Source: Ambrosia x helenae (Eukaryota > Streptophyta > Magnoliopsida > Asterales > Asteraceae). Taken from it: DNA of 64,000 bases. The stretch lies in contig CM061224.1 of assembly GCA_030844895.1 (NCBI GenBank), forward strand, positions 70,688,567 through 70,752,566, written 5' to 3'. The translations under genes were made by a program, and so were the position numbers. The notes under the pieces were generated by a model. The model searched no databases, was not told where the DNA came from, and saw only the letters and a program-made list of their open reading frames with translations. Of this stretch, positions 31,265 to 44,351 are shown in pieces. Within the stretch, counting starts at the first letter, position 1, and the number at the start of each line of letters is the position of its first letter.

Positions 31265-33442
31265 ATGACTAGTTCGATGCCCCAACAAGTTGCACAACCA
31301 CAACCACAACCCATGGCTGATTACTGGGGAGTTGCAGCAGCGGCACACTCTCAGACTACCAATGCGATTTCGACGCTTATTCAAGACTTATCTTCGGGTA
31401 GTGGGAGCCGTCCACCAAAGTTGATGGAAATGGTTGATTACAACCAATGGAAGACCAAGTTCAAGATTCATCTAGAGGGAATGGGATTGGAAGGCACGGA
31501 AGCTTGGAAAATGATTGCTAAGGGGTATGTTGCGTCGGTTTTGGAGAATACTGGTGAGCCGATTCCATTAGAGAGTCTCGCTGAGAATGAGAAGAAAAAG
31601 TTTGCGGTGGAAAAGAAGGCGTTTTCCCAACTGTCCCAGGCCATTAATACTGATCTTTTACATCAGTTTGGGTCGTGCACCACTTCTAAGCAATTATGGG
31701 ATATGCTAAGGAATCGTCACGATGGGAATGAGAAGACGAAGAGGCTTAGAATGGAGGAGTTGAGAAAAGAGTTTTAGAACTTTAGCTATATGGGAAATGA
31801 GACGCTGAAGGAGTTGATTCCAAGGTATTGCCATTTATTGACCAAACTTTCAAGTTATGAGATCAATATACCGATGTCTGAGCTGGTGGATAAGTTCGCT
31901 GATGCATTACCACCATACTGGAATCAACACATTGAGGTCCTTAAGGAGAAAGACGCGTACCAATACTGGACCATCAATGAATTCATCCAGAAGCTTGAGA
32001 ACAAAGGGATGGAGGAAAAGAGGAAAGCTAAAAGAGCTCAAGTTCCTCAGAATCCAGAGTTATACCATGGCGGTACATCTTCATCTCTAACTAGTTCAAG
32101 TTCTAGTACTACTGTTGCTCCACACATTGCTTGTGTTTCAAGCATTGTTGAACCAATCAAAACCCCCATAAACTATCTTGCTCAAACATCATCTTATACC
32201 CCACCATCATACTCTACTACTTACATCCCACCATTTTCACCAATGCAACAAGCTGCATGCTATTCAGCTAATTTGAACCAAGCTCAACAACAATCTTACA
32301 TTCCTCAAGTGAATCAAACCCAAATGAACCCAAGTCAACCTAACCAGAGCCCAATTGTGCTGAAGACATCAAACTTGAACAATGTTACTGTTGAAGTTGC
32401 ACAGCAACATGTAGCCTTGGTTTCTGCTATGGTCGCTTCGTATAATGGGTTAGTGGCTAGTCAAATTGGTAATAACAACTTAACCAGTGAGGACTACGCT
32501 CAAATTAACAAGGAGGAGATGGAGCTCATTGACATCCAGTGGGCATTTGCTAGTGTTATGAGGCGAGCGACTGAGTTCATAGAGAAGACGGGAAGAACTG
32601 GTCTTTCTACTTCCCCCAACACCACATATGGCTTCAACAAAGCCAAAGTCACATGTTTTAACTGTGGTGGGAAAGGTCACTTCAAAAGAGAATGCACACA
32701 GCCAGCACAACAGGGAAACAGGAATCCGTTTAACACTAATTACCAGAACCGACAATCTCAAAATCAGGTATCATATCAAAGCCAAAACAACTCCAACTTT
32801 CAACCACAAAATAATTACCAAAACCGCTAAAACACCTCACCAAACAATACTGTTAGACAAACCACTACACAAAACCAGAACCAAAATCAAACACCACACA
32901 ATCCAACTAGAACTATCATTCCAATTTCTACACCAAACAGCCAAACCCAACCTGATAACCAGAACCAGGCTTTGGTAATCCAAAAAGATGAGGGATTTGA
33001 TTGGACTGGTATGCAACTCGGTGTTGAGGAGATTACTGCTGGTAATGTGGCGTGTGTTGGCCAGAAGATGGATTTGGATGAGCCAGTGTCAGTTGAAGAT
33101 GTTTTAGAAACTGAAAAGATGTCTGATGTGAAGATTGAGGAGTTAGTTGAAGAAAATGATGTTTGTGTTGAGAAGAGGTCGGGATTGATTCTTGACTCTG
33201 TTACTGATGTTCCCGAACAGTGTGATTCAGCTTATTCTGACTCGGAGAGCGATTCTGATTCTGAAGCTAGTGTTAACTCACTAGATGATGATATTGATCA
33301 ACTTTTGGCCGAAGCTGATTTTCTGATGACTCGCAAATCGTGCATAGTGGATGATGCTTTTACCAGAATCGATTATTCTAAATTCTTTGCTGGAAAGGAA
33401 ACACACTTTGCATTGATGGCGATGACAGAGCCTCCAAAATAG
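31265..33442 (+). pseudogene. Sirevirus Gag, N-terminal and capsid part with first CCHC knuckle
   Basis: From the ATG at 31265 one frame (apart from stops) runs through a UBN2/retrotran_gag-like capsid: LMEMVDYNQWKTKFKIHL, KQLWDMLRNRHDGNEKTK, then ELIPRYCHLLTKLSSYEI and LVDKFADALPPYWNQH. A Gln/Pro/Ser-rich spacer and the knuckle CFNCGGKGHFKREC (about 32658) follow, then an acidic stretch SDSESDSDSEAS (about 33237). Stops are TAG at about 31775, TAA at about 32828 and TAG at about 33440, all in the same frame and all one C-to-T change from CAG or CAA. Gag packages the RNA; the knuckle binds it. Confidence 0.85.
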
Positions 33443-35159
33443 GTAAGTTCTGAATCTAATTTAGATATGAATAGTGAAAAGCATTGTGGTGTATGCGATA
33501 GATTGACAGAGGATAATAAGCAACTCAGGGTTCAGCTTAAGAGTGCTAAGATCAACTGTCAATCGTATCAAATAGAAGCACGAGAATTCAATAAGGTTCT
33601 TGATGGTTATAAGAAAGACATTTCAGATCTTAAAAAGACAGTATCTTTAAAACAATTAGCCATTAACAATTATATTAATGAACTGGAAGAAACAAAACAT
33701 GAAATGGCTACCATCAAGTGTTTTGCTGAGAAAGTCAACAAGAAGCTTGAAAGCTATAAACATATTGCATATATTGTTGACCATATAATTGAGGAACCTT
33801 CACAGTCGAGTAGTGCAAACTACAAGGCCGTCCCATCTCCAGTGTTGTTCGAAAATCATACTTTGCATTCAATAACACCGGAGAGTTCAGTTAAGTCTGA
33901 CTCTACATCGGATGAGGAGTCTAACACCTCCAGTGTGGGAGACCCTAATTCTGATATTAGACCTATTTTGGGACAAAATGATGAAGGTGTGATAGCTGTA
34001 ACTGATGATTCCGACTCTGAGGAGGATAAATCTGAGAAAGTGTGTGATATTCCTGCTGAAAATCACATTATAACCAATGAACCGGTGTCACCATCTCAGA
34101 TTATACATCCAATGGCTAACGCTCATCGAGTGAATCAGTCAGTTAAGCATGTTGAGAAAAATGAACAAAGTGACAAACCCGTCAAAGTTTTCTATTGGAT
34201 GGAAGGATCCGATAGGATAATTTCTGACGAGGAATATCCAATTAAATTTGCCAATTATTCCAAGATTGAGAAAATCTGGCAGGAGAGTACCATTTGGTTC
34301 CCAAAGCATGAGAGAACAAATGATGTACCTCCAGAGGTTTAAAGAAAATTTATTTGGATGTTCCAAAAGAACCAAAGGTTCATGTCACAGAGTTTATTAA
34401 GCCGAAAGAGAAGGCGAATAGTTTTCTTGAGCCGACTTATTCAAAGGACCCAGCTCCTGAGAGTCTTAGAAGAAGGTGTGTGGATGATCAATATCCTATC
34501 ACTACTTATGCAAAGTCGAACGCCAAGAACAACTTTGAAGAGTACCGTGCGTGTTATAAATGCGGGGAGAGAGGGCATTTACTTGCTCACTGCCTGTATG
34601 TTAGGCACAAAAGGCACGAGGTTGAAGTGAAGCAAAAGTATCAAAGTCCAGTCGATAATCATTGTTATCCACAAAGACGATTTGTTCCTCAACCAGCACC
34701 GTTTTACAACCAAAGCAGATATTTTCAAAAGAGGGATAATCGTCAGATTACATATGATCGTCGTAACCGGATCACCATGGAAAAGCCTTTTAAGAAACCT
34801 GTGGTGAACACAACTGTTGACAAGCAAAAGGTACCATTAAAACCTGCAGTCAAACCAACAGTTGGACCTGTCTCTGTTAAATCAGAGAAGGTAACCAAGA
34901 AAGTTTCCTTCAAAGACGAAGTAAAGAAACCGACTAAGACCCCAAATCTCAGATTCGAATCTTGAAACGTTCGGAACAATTTTGGTCACCAAAGGGTTCT
35001 CAAGGTGCTTCATCTTCAAAAGAAAATGAGAAAAATGAAAAGGATTTAATTGATCAGAAAAAGATCAATTCAAATTCAACTGTTTGTGAAAAAGATTCTT
35101 TGAAACTGAATGTTCAACGACCCAAGACCAAGCAGGCTTGGGTCCCCCGAAAAATCTAA
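33443..35159 (+). pseudogene. Sirevirus Gag C-terminal extension with second CCHC knuckle
   Basis: The same frame continues with a long coiled coil (about 33500-33780: LTEDNKQLRVQLKSAKI, NNYINELEETKHEMATIKC). An acidic Ser/Asp linker follows. A frameshift near 34345 leads to a second knuckle CYKCGERGHLLAHC (about 34552), and another near 34955 to a basic tail ending KTKQAWVPRKI and TAA at 35157. Copia C ends its Gag with almost the same words (KAKQAWVPRSN, TAA), so this is the natural Gag end. A Gag of more than 1200 codons with knuckles some 600 codons apart is far longer than in standard copia elements. Confidence 0.82.
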
Positions 35160-35226
35160 TCTTTTCACTTGATATGTGCAGGGAGCTTCAGCTGGCCCTG
35201 TGAGCAGTCTTTGGATTGTTGACAGT
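35160..35226 (+). pseudogene. Sirevirus pol start, cut in the protease active site
   Basis: After the Gag stop, pol lies in the +1 frame and reads GASAGPVSSLWIVDS, the start of the WIVDSG protease motif. The solo LTR interrupts exactly after the codons for VDS; the motif goes on as SGASGHMTG at 36551. The sequence TATGTGCAG just before resembles a splice acceptor and recurs at the same place in copia C. Confidence 0.8.
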
Positions 35227-36550
35227 TGTAACATCGCAAAATTTTCCCCAAAATTTTAATACATAAAAAGCCCTTATATATATATATATATATTTTATTA
35301 CACCTTTATCATTAATATTATACAAATGTGCCTAAGTCTTTATTTATCCTAACTCACAACTTATATACATACATAAATCTATATAAATAATAATAATAAT
35401 AATATGATTCTAAATTCTTTTTTTTTTCACATACAAGATTTTTTTTTTTTTTTTTTTTAAATAAAGCCTTGAGTCAAATAGTCAAAGTCCTAGTCAAAGT
35501 CTTAGTCAAACAGTCAAAGTCTTAGTCAAATAGTCAATTCATCATAAAACCTTACTTTATGGTGTTGACCAATTTTAATGGCTAATTGACTCCAAAACTA
35601 GTATAAAAACCCACCTATGACCCATTATACTTTGCACCTCTAAATCGATTGTTTCAATCCGATTAAACTTTCCCTCATACCTTTCTTCTATAGTCTATTA
35701 CTTCTACAATTGAAGCTTTGATTATAAGCTCTTGTAATTGGCGAATTGGAAGCTTGATATTCTTTCTTTTTCGTTTTCTTCAATTTGGACTAGCTACGTT
35801 GTTGAGTCTTTGGGATTCGCCTCGCATACATTCACAACACATTATTCTATTTTTTTTACGAGACATAACATTTTGCTAAGGTGAGTTTTACATAGCCCCT
35901 TTTCTATTTATCACCATTTTTGGGGTGAAACATGTTACAACAATATTTATGCAATTCAAACATCAATGTGTCTATGTGTATTTCTATGTTGCATTATGCC
36001 TTGAACATGACTAGGGTAAGCACAATTCTAGCATAAACATTCATCAGCCAAACGGTATACATTGATAGATCTATTGGACTGACAATCCCACCCGGATACG
36101 TGCCTCCTACAAAGGTTACGTGGGTGTTTGTTACTGCAATTTAAACGAGTGAACCATGAGCGTATGGGATGTACCACAATTACAACAGTCAACAAGGTTG
36201 ATTATGCACTCGATTTACTTCTAGTATGTTTTCGCATATGGACTAGATTGCCATGACACATGAATTGCACAACAATTTTATTCTATTATCAAAAACCTAT
36301 GTAATTCTCACCAACTTTTGTTGACCCAAAACATTTTCAACTTAACATGTTTCAGGTTCTATTTGCTTGAAGATTTGAATTGATGCTTGAAGATATGTGT
36401 ATAGTTTCATTCAATTTGATGTACAAATTCTAGAACGATTGTATGTAATTCATTTAAATCATTTAATAGAATTTATTATTCACCATGAGCTACCGAACAA
36501 TCATCAATACGTGACATCCCGATGTTTCCGCCATCGGTTGGGGTGTTACA
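35227..36550 (+). mobile_element. solo gypsy-type LTR, 1324 bp, TSD ACAGT
   Basis: TGTAACATCGCAAAATTTTC at the left, GGTTGGGGTGTTACA at the right, and ACAGT on both sides (35222-35226 and 36551-36555). Its last 680 bases are close to those of the 2603-bp LTR at 48571-51173, including the AAG/GTGAGTTTTACATAGCCCC and ACATGTTTCAG/GTT blocks. Its first 640 bases are different and half as long. It inactivates the Sirevirus protease. Confidence 0.92.
35881..36355 (+). other. intron-like GT...AG unit in solo LTR (475 nt)
   Basis: TAAG/GTGAGT donor at 35881 and AACATGTTTCAG/GTTCT acceptor at 36355. Both fit plant splice consensus well, and both are kept in four other LTR copies at near-constant spacing. 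Confidence 0.6.
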
Positions 36551-38230
36551 ACAGTGGAGCTTCTGGTCACATGACAGGGGATTTTTCGCTACTGTTTGAC
36601 ATAAGAAATATCAATGGCGGATACGTAGCATTTGCTGGGAATAAAGGAGGATACATTACTATGGAGGGGATTTATCGTGAGTTTTGAAAAGATTTCATAC
36701 GTGAAGCAAATAGACTATAATCTTCTCAGTGTCAGTCAAATTGTGATAAGCAGTTCTCTGTATTCTTTGATAACAAATCTTGCTACATTCTCAAGCCAGG
36801 ATTCGTACTTCCAAAAAAGTGGGTAATGCTAAAAGCACCGAGAGTGAACAATCTGTACATTCTCGACATGTCAAAGGCCATGACAACCCAAGGTCAAGTA
36901 ACGTGTTTCCTCTCCAAGGCTACTGAAAAAGAATCTATCATGTGGCATAGGAGGATGGGACACATTCGCCTTCAAAAAATGAACTATATGGTGAAGAATG
37001 AACTTGTCGAAGGCGTGAATGTTAAACATTTCCATTTGAATGACAAGTGTGTGAGTTGCAAGAAAGGAAAGCAGCACAAGCAATCCCATAAACCAAAGAA
37101 AGTCAATTCAGTTGAATTACCACTTGAGCGTTTGCACATGGATCTGTTTGGACCGGTCAAGCGTAAAAGTCATGCTAGTGAATTGTACTGTCTTGTGGTT
37201 ACGAATGACTATTCCAGATTTTCATGGGTTATGTGCTTGCATCATAAGAGCGACACGTTTAATAATCTGAAGGTTCTGTTCACTCAACTAGAAAATGTCT
37301 ATGGTCTGAAGATCAAGAGAATTATGAGTGATAATGGGACGGAGTTCAAGAACGCACAGATGGATGCTCTTTGTGAAGACAAAGGAATTCATCATGAATT
37401 TAGTGCTCCGTATACCCCTCAATAGAACGGTGTCGTAGAACGTAAAAACAGGACTCTAATTGATGCGGCTAGGACAATGCTTGCGGATTCCAATCTTCCA
37501 GTAATGTTCTGGAATGAAGCCATTTACGCAGCTTGTTATACTCTCAATCGTGTTCTAACAGTGAAGAAGTTTGGTAAAACCTCTTATGAGCTGTTGAACA
37601 GACGGAAGCCGAACTTAGAGTATCTAGAACCGTTTGGAGCACCGTGTATAATGCTTAATCCATCTGAGAAGTTCGCACCGAAAGCTGAAGAAGGATTCTT
37701 TGTTGGATATGCAACCCCGCTCAAACGGGTATTCAACAAACGAACTCATCAGATAGAGGAGTGGGCTAATGGTGAAGTTCAACGGTATACTCAGAATGTA
37801 CAGGGTAGCGGTCCAGACTGGATGTTTGATTACAAAGATTTCTTTGAATCATTCAATCTAGATAGCTTGGTTGAAGAAGAGGTATTTCAGGAAGCTTCCA
37901 CAACTCTCAATTCATCAGAATTGGAAGATGATGATGATGTTACAAGTGAAGTTATTCCAGATATTGCTACAGAGACACCTCCAGTGAACCCAAATCTAAA
38001 TGGTGCTTCATCATCAAACTTGGGTAATGATCTGGATTCGACAGAGAATTTGACTACTCAAACGGGAGTGCAAGTACCTGATTATCCGGAATCTCGGATA
38101 CATCGTATTCACCCGCTCGAGCAAGTTATTGGTGATCCTGGTAGCAGTGTGATGACGAGAGGACAACTGAGGAATGCTAACTCACCAGAAAATCTTGGAG
38201 CCCTAGCCTTATATGCTAAAATTCAAAAGT
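36551..38230 (+). pseudogene. Sirevirus protease remainder and integrase
   Basis: After the solo LTR come SGASGHMTG, a broken stretch with a frameshift near 36685, and a frame from 36826. That frame has the GAG-pre-integrase HHCC finger (MWHRRMGHI ... CVSCKKGKQHK, about 36940-37080) and the integrase core: HMDLFGPVK (first Asp), IMSDNGTEF (second Asp), and NGVVERKNR (Glu, about 37430). The catalytic triad is complete, but TAG at 37423-37425 precedes the Glu (Gln expected, CAG to TAG). The C-terminal part GYATPLKRVFNKRTHQIEE leads into a long acidic linker (37860-38200). Integrase would join cDNA to the host chromosome. Confidence 0.88.
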
Positions 38231-39805
38231 CAGGTTGTCAGAATGACTGGTCTTTTGCTTGTTATGTTTCGCAGGTTGAGCCGCGGACATACAATGATGC
38301 TCTTTTGGATGACGCTTGGGTAGAGGCAATGCAAGAGGAGTTATTACAATTTCAGAAACTTGGAGTGTGGACACTGACAGATTTACCTCTTGGCAGGAAA
38401 AAGATTGGAACAAAATGGGTGTTCAAGTGTAAGAAGGATGACAGAGGAGTGATTGTTAGGAACAAAGATCGATTGGTCGTACAAGGCTTTCATCAAGTGG
38501 AAGGAATCGATTATAACGAGATTCATGCACCAGTTGCACGCTTAGAAGCTATCCGCATGTTTCTAGCATTTGCATCTTATAAGAAATTCAAGGTGTATCA
38601 AATGGACGTTAAAAACAGGTTTCTTTATGGTGTGGTCAAGGAAGAAGTTTACGTAGGTCAACCACCAGGCTTTGAGGATCCTATCAACGGGATAAGGTCT
38701 AAGTTCTAAACAAAGCTCTCTATGGGTTGCACCAAGCTCCACGGCAATGGTATGAGGAGCTGAGCACGTATCTTCTATCCAAAGGATTCAAGCGAGGTTT
38801 GGTAGATTGCACACTGTTCACAAAACGAACAGGAGATAACTTGCTTCTAGTGCAAATTTATGTTGATGATATTATTTTTGGTTCTACTAATGAACTTTTG
38901 TGCAGAGAATTCGAAAAAGATATGCAGGAAAAGTTTGAAATGAGTGTGATGGGAGAGATGAAGTTTTTCCTAGGCTTGCAGGTGGACCAAAGACCAACGG
39001 GGATCTTTATTCACCAAACCAAATACGTTTCTGAAGTCTTGAGCCGATTCCAGATGGATGATTCGAAGCCGATGGATACTCCGATACAACTTAATCACGG
39101 GATTGGTGTTGACGCTAAGGGGAGCTGACTGATCCTTTTACATATAGAGCAATCGTTGGATCTCTAATGTACCTCACCGCATCCAGACCAGACATAATGT
39201 TTGCCACATGTCTTTGTGCACGTTATCAATCAGATACGAAACAAAGTCATTTAGCAGCTGTTAAACGTATCCTTAGATATCTGAAGGGTTGTCCGTCGAG
39301 AGGACTTTGGTACCCTAATGATGATAATTTTAACCTAATTGCTTTTAGTGATGCAGATTGGGGAGGCTGTGACAAAGACAACAAATCCACAACGGCTGGA
39401 TGTCAGTTTATGGGGAGCAGGCTTGTGACCTGGCAATGCAAGAAACAAACAGCAGTCGCCTTATCAACATGTGAAGCAGAATACTTCTCAGCTTCAAGCT
39501 GCTACTCACAAGTTCTCTGGATACAACAACAAATGGTGGACTACGGTTTGCAATTTCTTAAAACCCCTATTTACTGTGATAATGAGGCCGCAATTGCATT
39601 AACAAAAGATTTAGTCAATCACTCGAAAGCTAAACATATCCGGGTCAAATACCATTTTATCCATGATTGTTACGCAAAAGAGTTGATCGATATGGTCAAA
39701 ATCCACACTGACTATCAACGTGCAGATCTTTTTACCAAAGCTTTTGATAAATCAGGATTCGAATATCTTTTATATGCTAACGGTATAAAAGAAAAACAAG
39801 ACTGA
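38231..39805 (+). pseudogene. Sirevirus reverse transcriptase and RNase H
   Basis: The RT starts near EPRTYNDALLDDAWVEAM (38278) and shows WVFKCKKDDRG and the fingers-palm part QMDVKNRFLYG (Asp kept; usual Ala/Ser changed to Arg). A frameshift near 38700 is followed by QWYEELSTYLL and the catalytic YVDD at 38859-38870. A second frameshift near 39125 leads to ASRPDIMFATCLCARYQ and RNase H with SDADWGGC (39350), STCEAEY (39466), YCDNEAAI and the final HTDYQRADLFTKAF. The frame ends at TGA 39803-39805. Without the two indels it would be an intact domain pair. Confidence 0.9.
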
Positions 39806-42037
39806 TCATCACCTCGGTTTATCACTTTTTAGTTTTAGTTTTTATTGTTTTTCAGAAAAATACAAAAATCCAAAAATATGTTTTTCATTTTAGAGGGAGT
39901 TTATTTTCAGAAAAACAAAAACATTGAAAAATTCAAAAACCCATAAAAATTAGAAAAACCCAAAATGATTTCCAGGAGAAAAAGAGGAAATGATAGTACA
40001 TCAGTGGGGATCTGACACATGCTAAAGAAGTGTAATGCAATATAAGGCGTGTGTTTGAGTCTGTGTGATGTGTTGATAGGCTTCGTAGACCTATTACTGC
40101 GTGCCTGATACATACATATCAAACGAATTGGTGTGTGGATGAACTCCTCATGGGCATATGGTCTTAGTACCGTAATTTCGTTTGATAGGGTATTTCTACA
40201 AAATTCGGAGGTTTTGGGTCGTTATGTTATTAGTTATCTAGGGATAGCCTCTCTGATCTTCTGCTGTAAGTCATTACGGACCTAGATCAGACAGGGTATC
40301 TTTATAAAAGAGCTATAAAGCCAAATCCTAAAGTTACCGAATTGAGGAACTTTCAATGTATGACGATAATCAAAGATTATCTAATGCATCGTATGCAATC
40401 ATTGATGCAAATCATGATTGATATCAGCCCTCAACCTTGTAGAGTGCACAAGTTACTTTGTAGCATTGAATTGCTGACCTGTACACCTCTGTGCCTCATA
40501 CCTTGTAAATTACAGATGACGAAAGCATAATCACGCGTTACAATGAGTCTTTGTGCATTTACTTCTTGATACGAGAGTATGTCATGTGTGTGGGAACCAC
40601 AGACAATTGAATTTATACTATAAATAACTGTATCGGTCTAAAGCACTGCACAACAGTCTGCATGTGAGCTTATGTGGACAACAGTATCAGCAGTTGCCAG
40701 ATCACACATTGTCTTTAATGATAATAAATCAAAAGATCAACGGTGTGATCAGATTTCTCAATAACTGATATGATCCTCTTAACGGAAATCCCAAAACATT
40801 TATTACTTTATCTTTACATTTCTTCATTTTACATTTCTCGTCAAAAATACAAAACTCAAAAAGATTTTAGGTGTGTTTTAACAAAAATTTTAGAAAATCC
40901 AAAAGATTTTACATTTCTATATTCTTTTTGATAACCGATGGTGGTTGATGGTGATTTTCTGAAACTTGATGGACCATTTGAGTTTTGTCATCTTTAAAAT
41001 GAGAAATAATCAATGTCGAATGCTTAAAAGTTGAGAAAAATATTGAACGGTACTCGATTTTGAGATTTGGTAAAAAGTTCAAAAATTCCAAATTTCATTC
41101 GCCCCTTCGATGGGTCGAATGTGGAATTTTATTGTTCGTTCGAACATTTCAAACGGTCGAATGTGAGTGTTCTTATGTCTGATTGTACATTCGAACCATT
41201 TTTCTTCCTTCAAACCTTTAAATAGGGTCGAAGATGGAAAAATTTTCACTTTCGCCCAAGTAAAACGGTCGAATGTGGAGCCTATGTATACCTTATCTGC
41301 ACATTCGAACCCCATTTCAAAAAATTTTAAAATTCTAAGATTAAGACCCCTTGTTGCTCGTGTTTTTAAAATCCGTTGATTGTGATCCTCGTCTATTACT
41401 GATCATTTTAAGCCATTGTTTGCAGGTTATCATTCATTATCCATTTCAGAATCGTTGATTTTGTATACGAACCCTAAACTGAATCAAATGATGGATTGTG
41501 GACTGTTATAGGGACAATTCTTGTTAGGGATTCATTGTTTAAGTGTTTTAGGGGGAGAATATAACAAAATCCAGGGTTTAATCACATCAGATTAACGAAT
41601 TGATTGATTAAAGTGTTCAAACCCTAGATTTTAGGAGAAAACACTTAAACATTGAATAATCATAACAATTGTTGATTGGAAAAGGTTAATTGTTCATGTT
41701 AGATGCTTTACAAATCAAAATGGCATGTTTAAACACACAAAATCAAAATCTGCAAATTTTGAAGATGAACATACACGTTCGACACTTCAAAAGGGTCGAA
41801 TGTGACTTTTTGGTCGAATGTACCAAGTTCAAAAGGTTGAAAGTGGATAAAATGGTCGAATGTACAGTTTTTTAAAAACTGGTTTTCACATCGAACCTTA
41901 TATTCCACATTCGAACCTCATTTCCCACATTCGTACCTTCGATTGGTCGAATGTGGAATTCCAAAATCAAAAATTTCAAATTTTGTTTATTTTGTCCGTT
42001 TTTAACGTGTTTTCTTGTTTTGTTTTGCAGTATAATC
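39806..42037 (+). other. Sirevirus spacer between pol and the post-pol ORF
   Basis: 2.2 kb with no coding frame. Purine-rich GAGGGAG- and GGGGGAG-type tracts (about 39890 and 41551) recall the multiple polypurine tracts known in Sireviruses. From 41097 to 41955, eight GGTCGAA copies recur, often as GGTCGAATGTGG. The spacer ends in a long pyrimidine tract and TTTTGCAG at 42030, a strong splice-acceptor candidate eight bases before the next ATG. Confidence 0.7.
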
Positions 42038-44147
42038 ATGTTTGAGCCACAGAGTTCTGATATTCCCGCAGGTTCATCAGACAAGGCAGCCGGGAAGAAA
42101 CTAGTAGAAGACTTACGTTTCGAAGAAGCACATAACTGCTGTGCTTATCTGGGCGATCTAAAGAAACATACCGAATTCACCGGTATTGTTGACTTTTTTG
42201 AAAAGAAGCCGTGTTGTTGTTGCCATTGCTACTCCTGCCATTATTTACAGAGACCACCAAAAAGAGTTCTGGACAAATGCTAGAATGGATTTTTGGGACA
42301 ACGAATCTGCTATCGTGAGTAAGATTCAGGGGGAGTTAGTGATTATTTCTGAAGACAACATTCGACAGGCATTGAAGCCAACGGATAAGAAGACTGATCC
42401 GAGAGTTCTTTCTTGGATTGAGCAGAGAAAGTGTTTCCTGAGAATGAAGTATAATGGACCGATTACTGATGGTTCATTACATAAATGTAAACTGTGTCCG
42501 CAGTTCAAGTACCTTGCTCACGTCATGCTACATGTTTTCGAATCTATGAGTGGAGGATACGACGTAATAAGAAAGAGTATTAGCTCTTTAATGGTTGCCC
42601 TGATCTTGAACAAGCCATTCAACGTATCTGGAATGATACTTGAACACATGCTGGAACCATTGAGAGGATTGAAGAGTAAGAAGTTTTTGTTATACCCAAG
42701 ATTCCTGCAAATGATCTTTGATGAGAAGTACAAGAATTTGAGAAAATATCCTACTCAGATTATAGTTCAGGATTACATGAGCTTGAGCACTTTAGTAAGA
42801 ATGAAGGGATACAAAGGTGTGCCGATGAATGAAAGACCACCAATGAAGAACTTGTTTGGTCACCTGATCAATCCAGGTTATGTAGATCCAGGTGTTCACA
42901 AAGCCAGGAATGTTAACAGTGATTCTGATGAAGACAATCCTTTATGTCCGGTTGATCCTGAAGCTAAAAGGAAAATACAAGTTGTGAATGTTGGTGCGAA
43001 GAGTGGTAAAGGGAAAGGAAAGGAAAAAAAGGATGATGCTGAACCACCAAAGAAGACATCTCGTAGAAAGAAGAGTGTTGCGAAGAAAGGTATACACTTG
43101 GTTGATGAAGAATCGATGGATTCTGAAGAGACTTAGGTAGAGGAGAGGTGGGATTATGATAATGAGACTGTTAAGAGCACCACGCCCAATGCCACTATGG
43201 CTGGTAAGTCTGAAAGTCTGAATAAATCATTAGAAGAACAAAGATTGAAAAGTCCGATTGTGTTGGATGATGTTGATGAAAGTCTGGGTTTGGGATCTGA
43301 TGATTTTGGTGGATCGCCAAAAACTCGAGAAAAACAGAAAAATCCAACTTACAAGAAGAAGGCTAAGGCTGTAGAAATTGAAAAGCCTATGAAGAAAAGA
43401 GCTAAGGATATTGAAAGCCTAATTGCAGGAAAGAAAGTTCCTGTGATGTCTAGTTCTAAATCACCCGTGACATCCCCAGCAGCGAAGAAACAGAAAACAT
43501 TTGCTGCTGAGCAATCTGAACTTCCAACTGATGATTTCAATGATGCATTGGACAGAGTCTTAAAGAAGGTTAAGAAACAAAAGACTCCAATTGTTGAGGC
43601 TTCAACTCCTAAGGTTACTGTATCAGGTGATGTGATGGATGCAGTGAACCAGATGCTGACTGAAATGATGAAAATCATTAACCAACAACAAGCTGAGATT
43701 GAACAGCTAAGAAAGAATGACAGGAAGATGTTGCATGTAGTTGAATCTTCACAGGAGAGCCATGAAGAATTATCTGCTAAAATCAAGCTGCTCCAAAAAC
43801 AAAATCAGAAGTTGTTATTGCATGAGCAGAGAAATACTAGAAGGTACATCACTTTGAGGCTTGAAAACAAGAAGTTGAGAGCAAACAACAAGAGCATGAA
43901 GAATATCATTTATGAATTATACTCAAAAGCTCCTCAATTGAAAGAAGGAGAAGAGGATAAAGAAAAAGAAGAAGAACTTGTTGATTTCGAACCATCTGAA
44001 TCAGAAAAAGATGAAGAAGATGATGAGGATCTTAAACAGGATGCCAGTGATGCTCCTGAGAAGAAGAAGAAGAAGAAAGATGGTGATGATAAAGATGGTT
44101 CAGGTGATGATTCTGGTGATGGTAATAGCTCTGCTGATAGTGATGAT
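42038..44147 (+). pseudogene. Sirevirus post-pol (env-like position) ORF, first part
   Basis: The ATG at 42038 starts MFEPQSSDIPAGSSDKAAGK. A frameshift near 42200 leads to a frame with RMDFWDNESAIVSKIQGEL, LSWIEQRKCFLRMKYNG and a conserved KKFLLYPRFLQMI block (about 42677). Then come a KGKGKEKK basic tail, TAG at about 43134 (CAG to TAG fits), a second basic/acidic part, a clear coiled coil (43650-43930: NQQQAEIEQLRKN, NQKLLLHEQRNTRRY) and an acidic run. It is cut at 44147 by gypsy B and resumes at 63413. Position matches the env-like ORF of Sireviruses, but I see no signal peptide or transmembrane helix here, so the env name is positional only. Function unknown. Confidence 0.75.
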
Positions 44148-44351
44148 TGTAACACCCCAACCGATGGCGAAAACATCGAGGTGTCACGTATGAATGATTG
44201 TTCAGTAGCTCATGGTAATACATATGTTTAAATAATCCTTTATTTCATTACAAAATTGAATTACATTAAAGTCTACATCAAATAACCAAACAAAGCTTAA
44301 AACTTCAAATATCTCCTCATGCTAGCTCTAGACTTCAAGCATCAGTATTTC

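Noticed and set aside
43934..44176. Serine-rich ORF on the minus strand
   Set aside because: It is the shadow of the acidic Asp/Glu/Lys-rich plus-strand frame.
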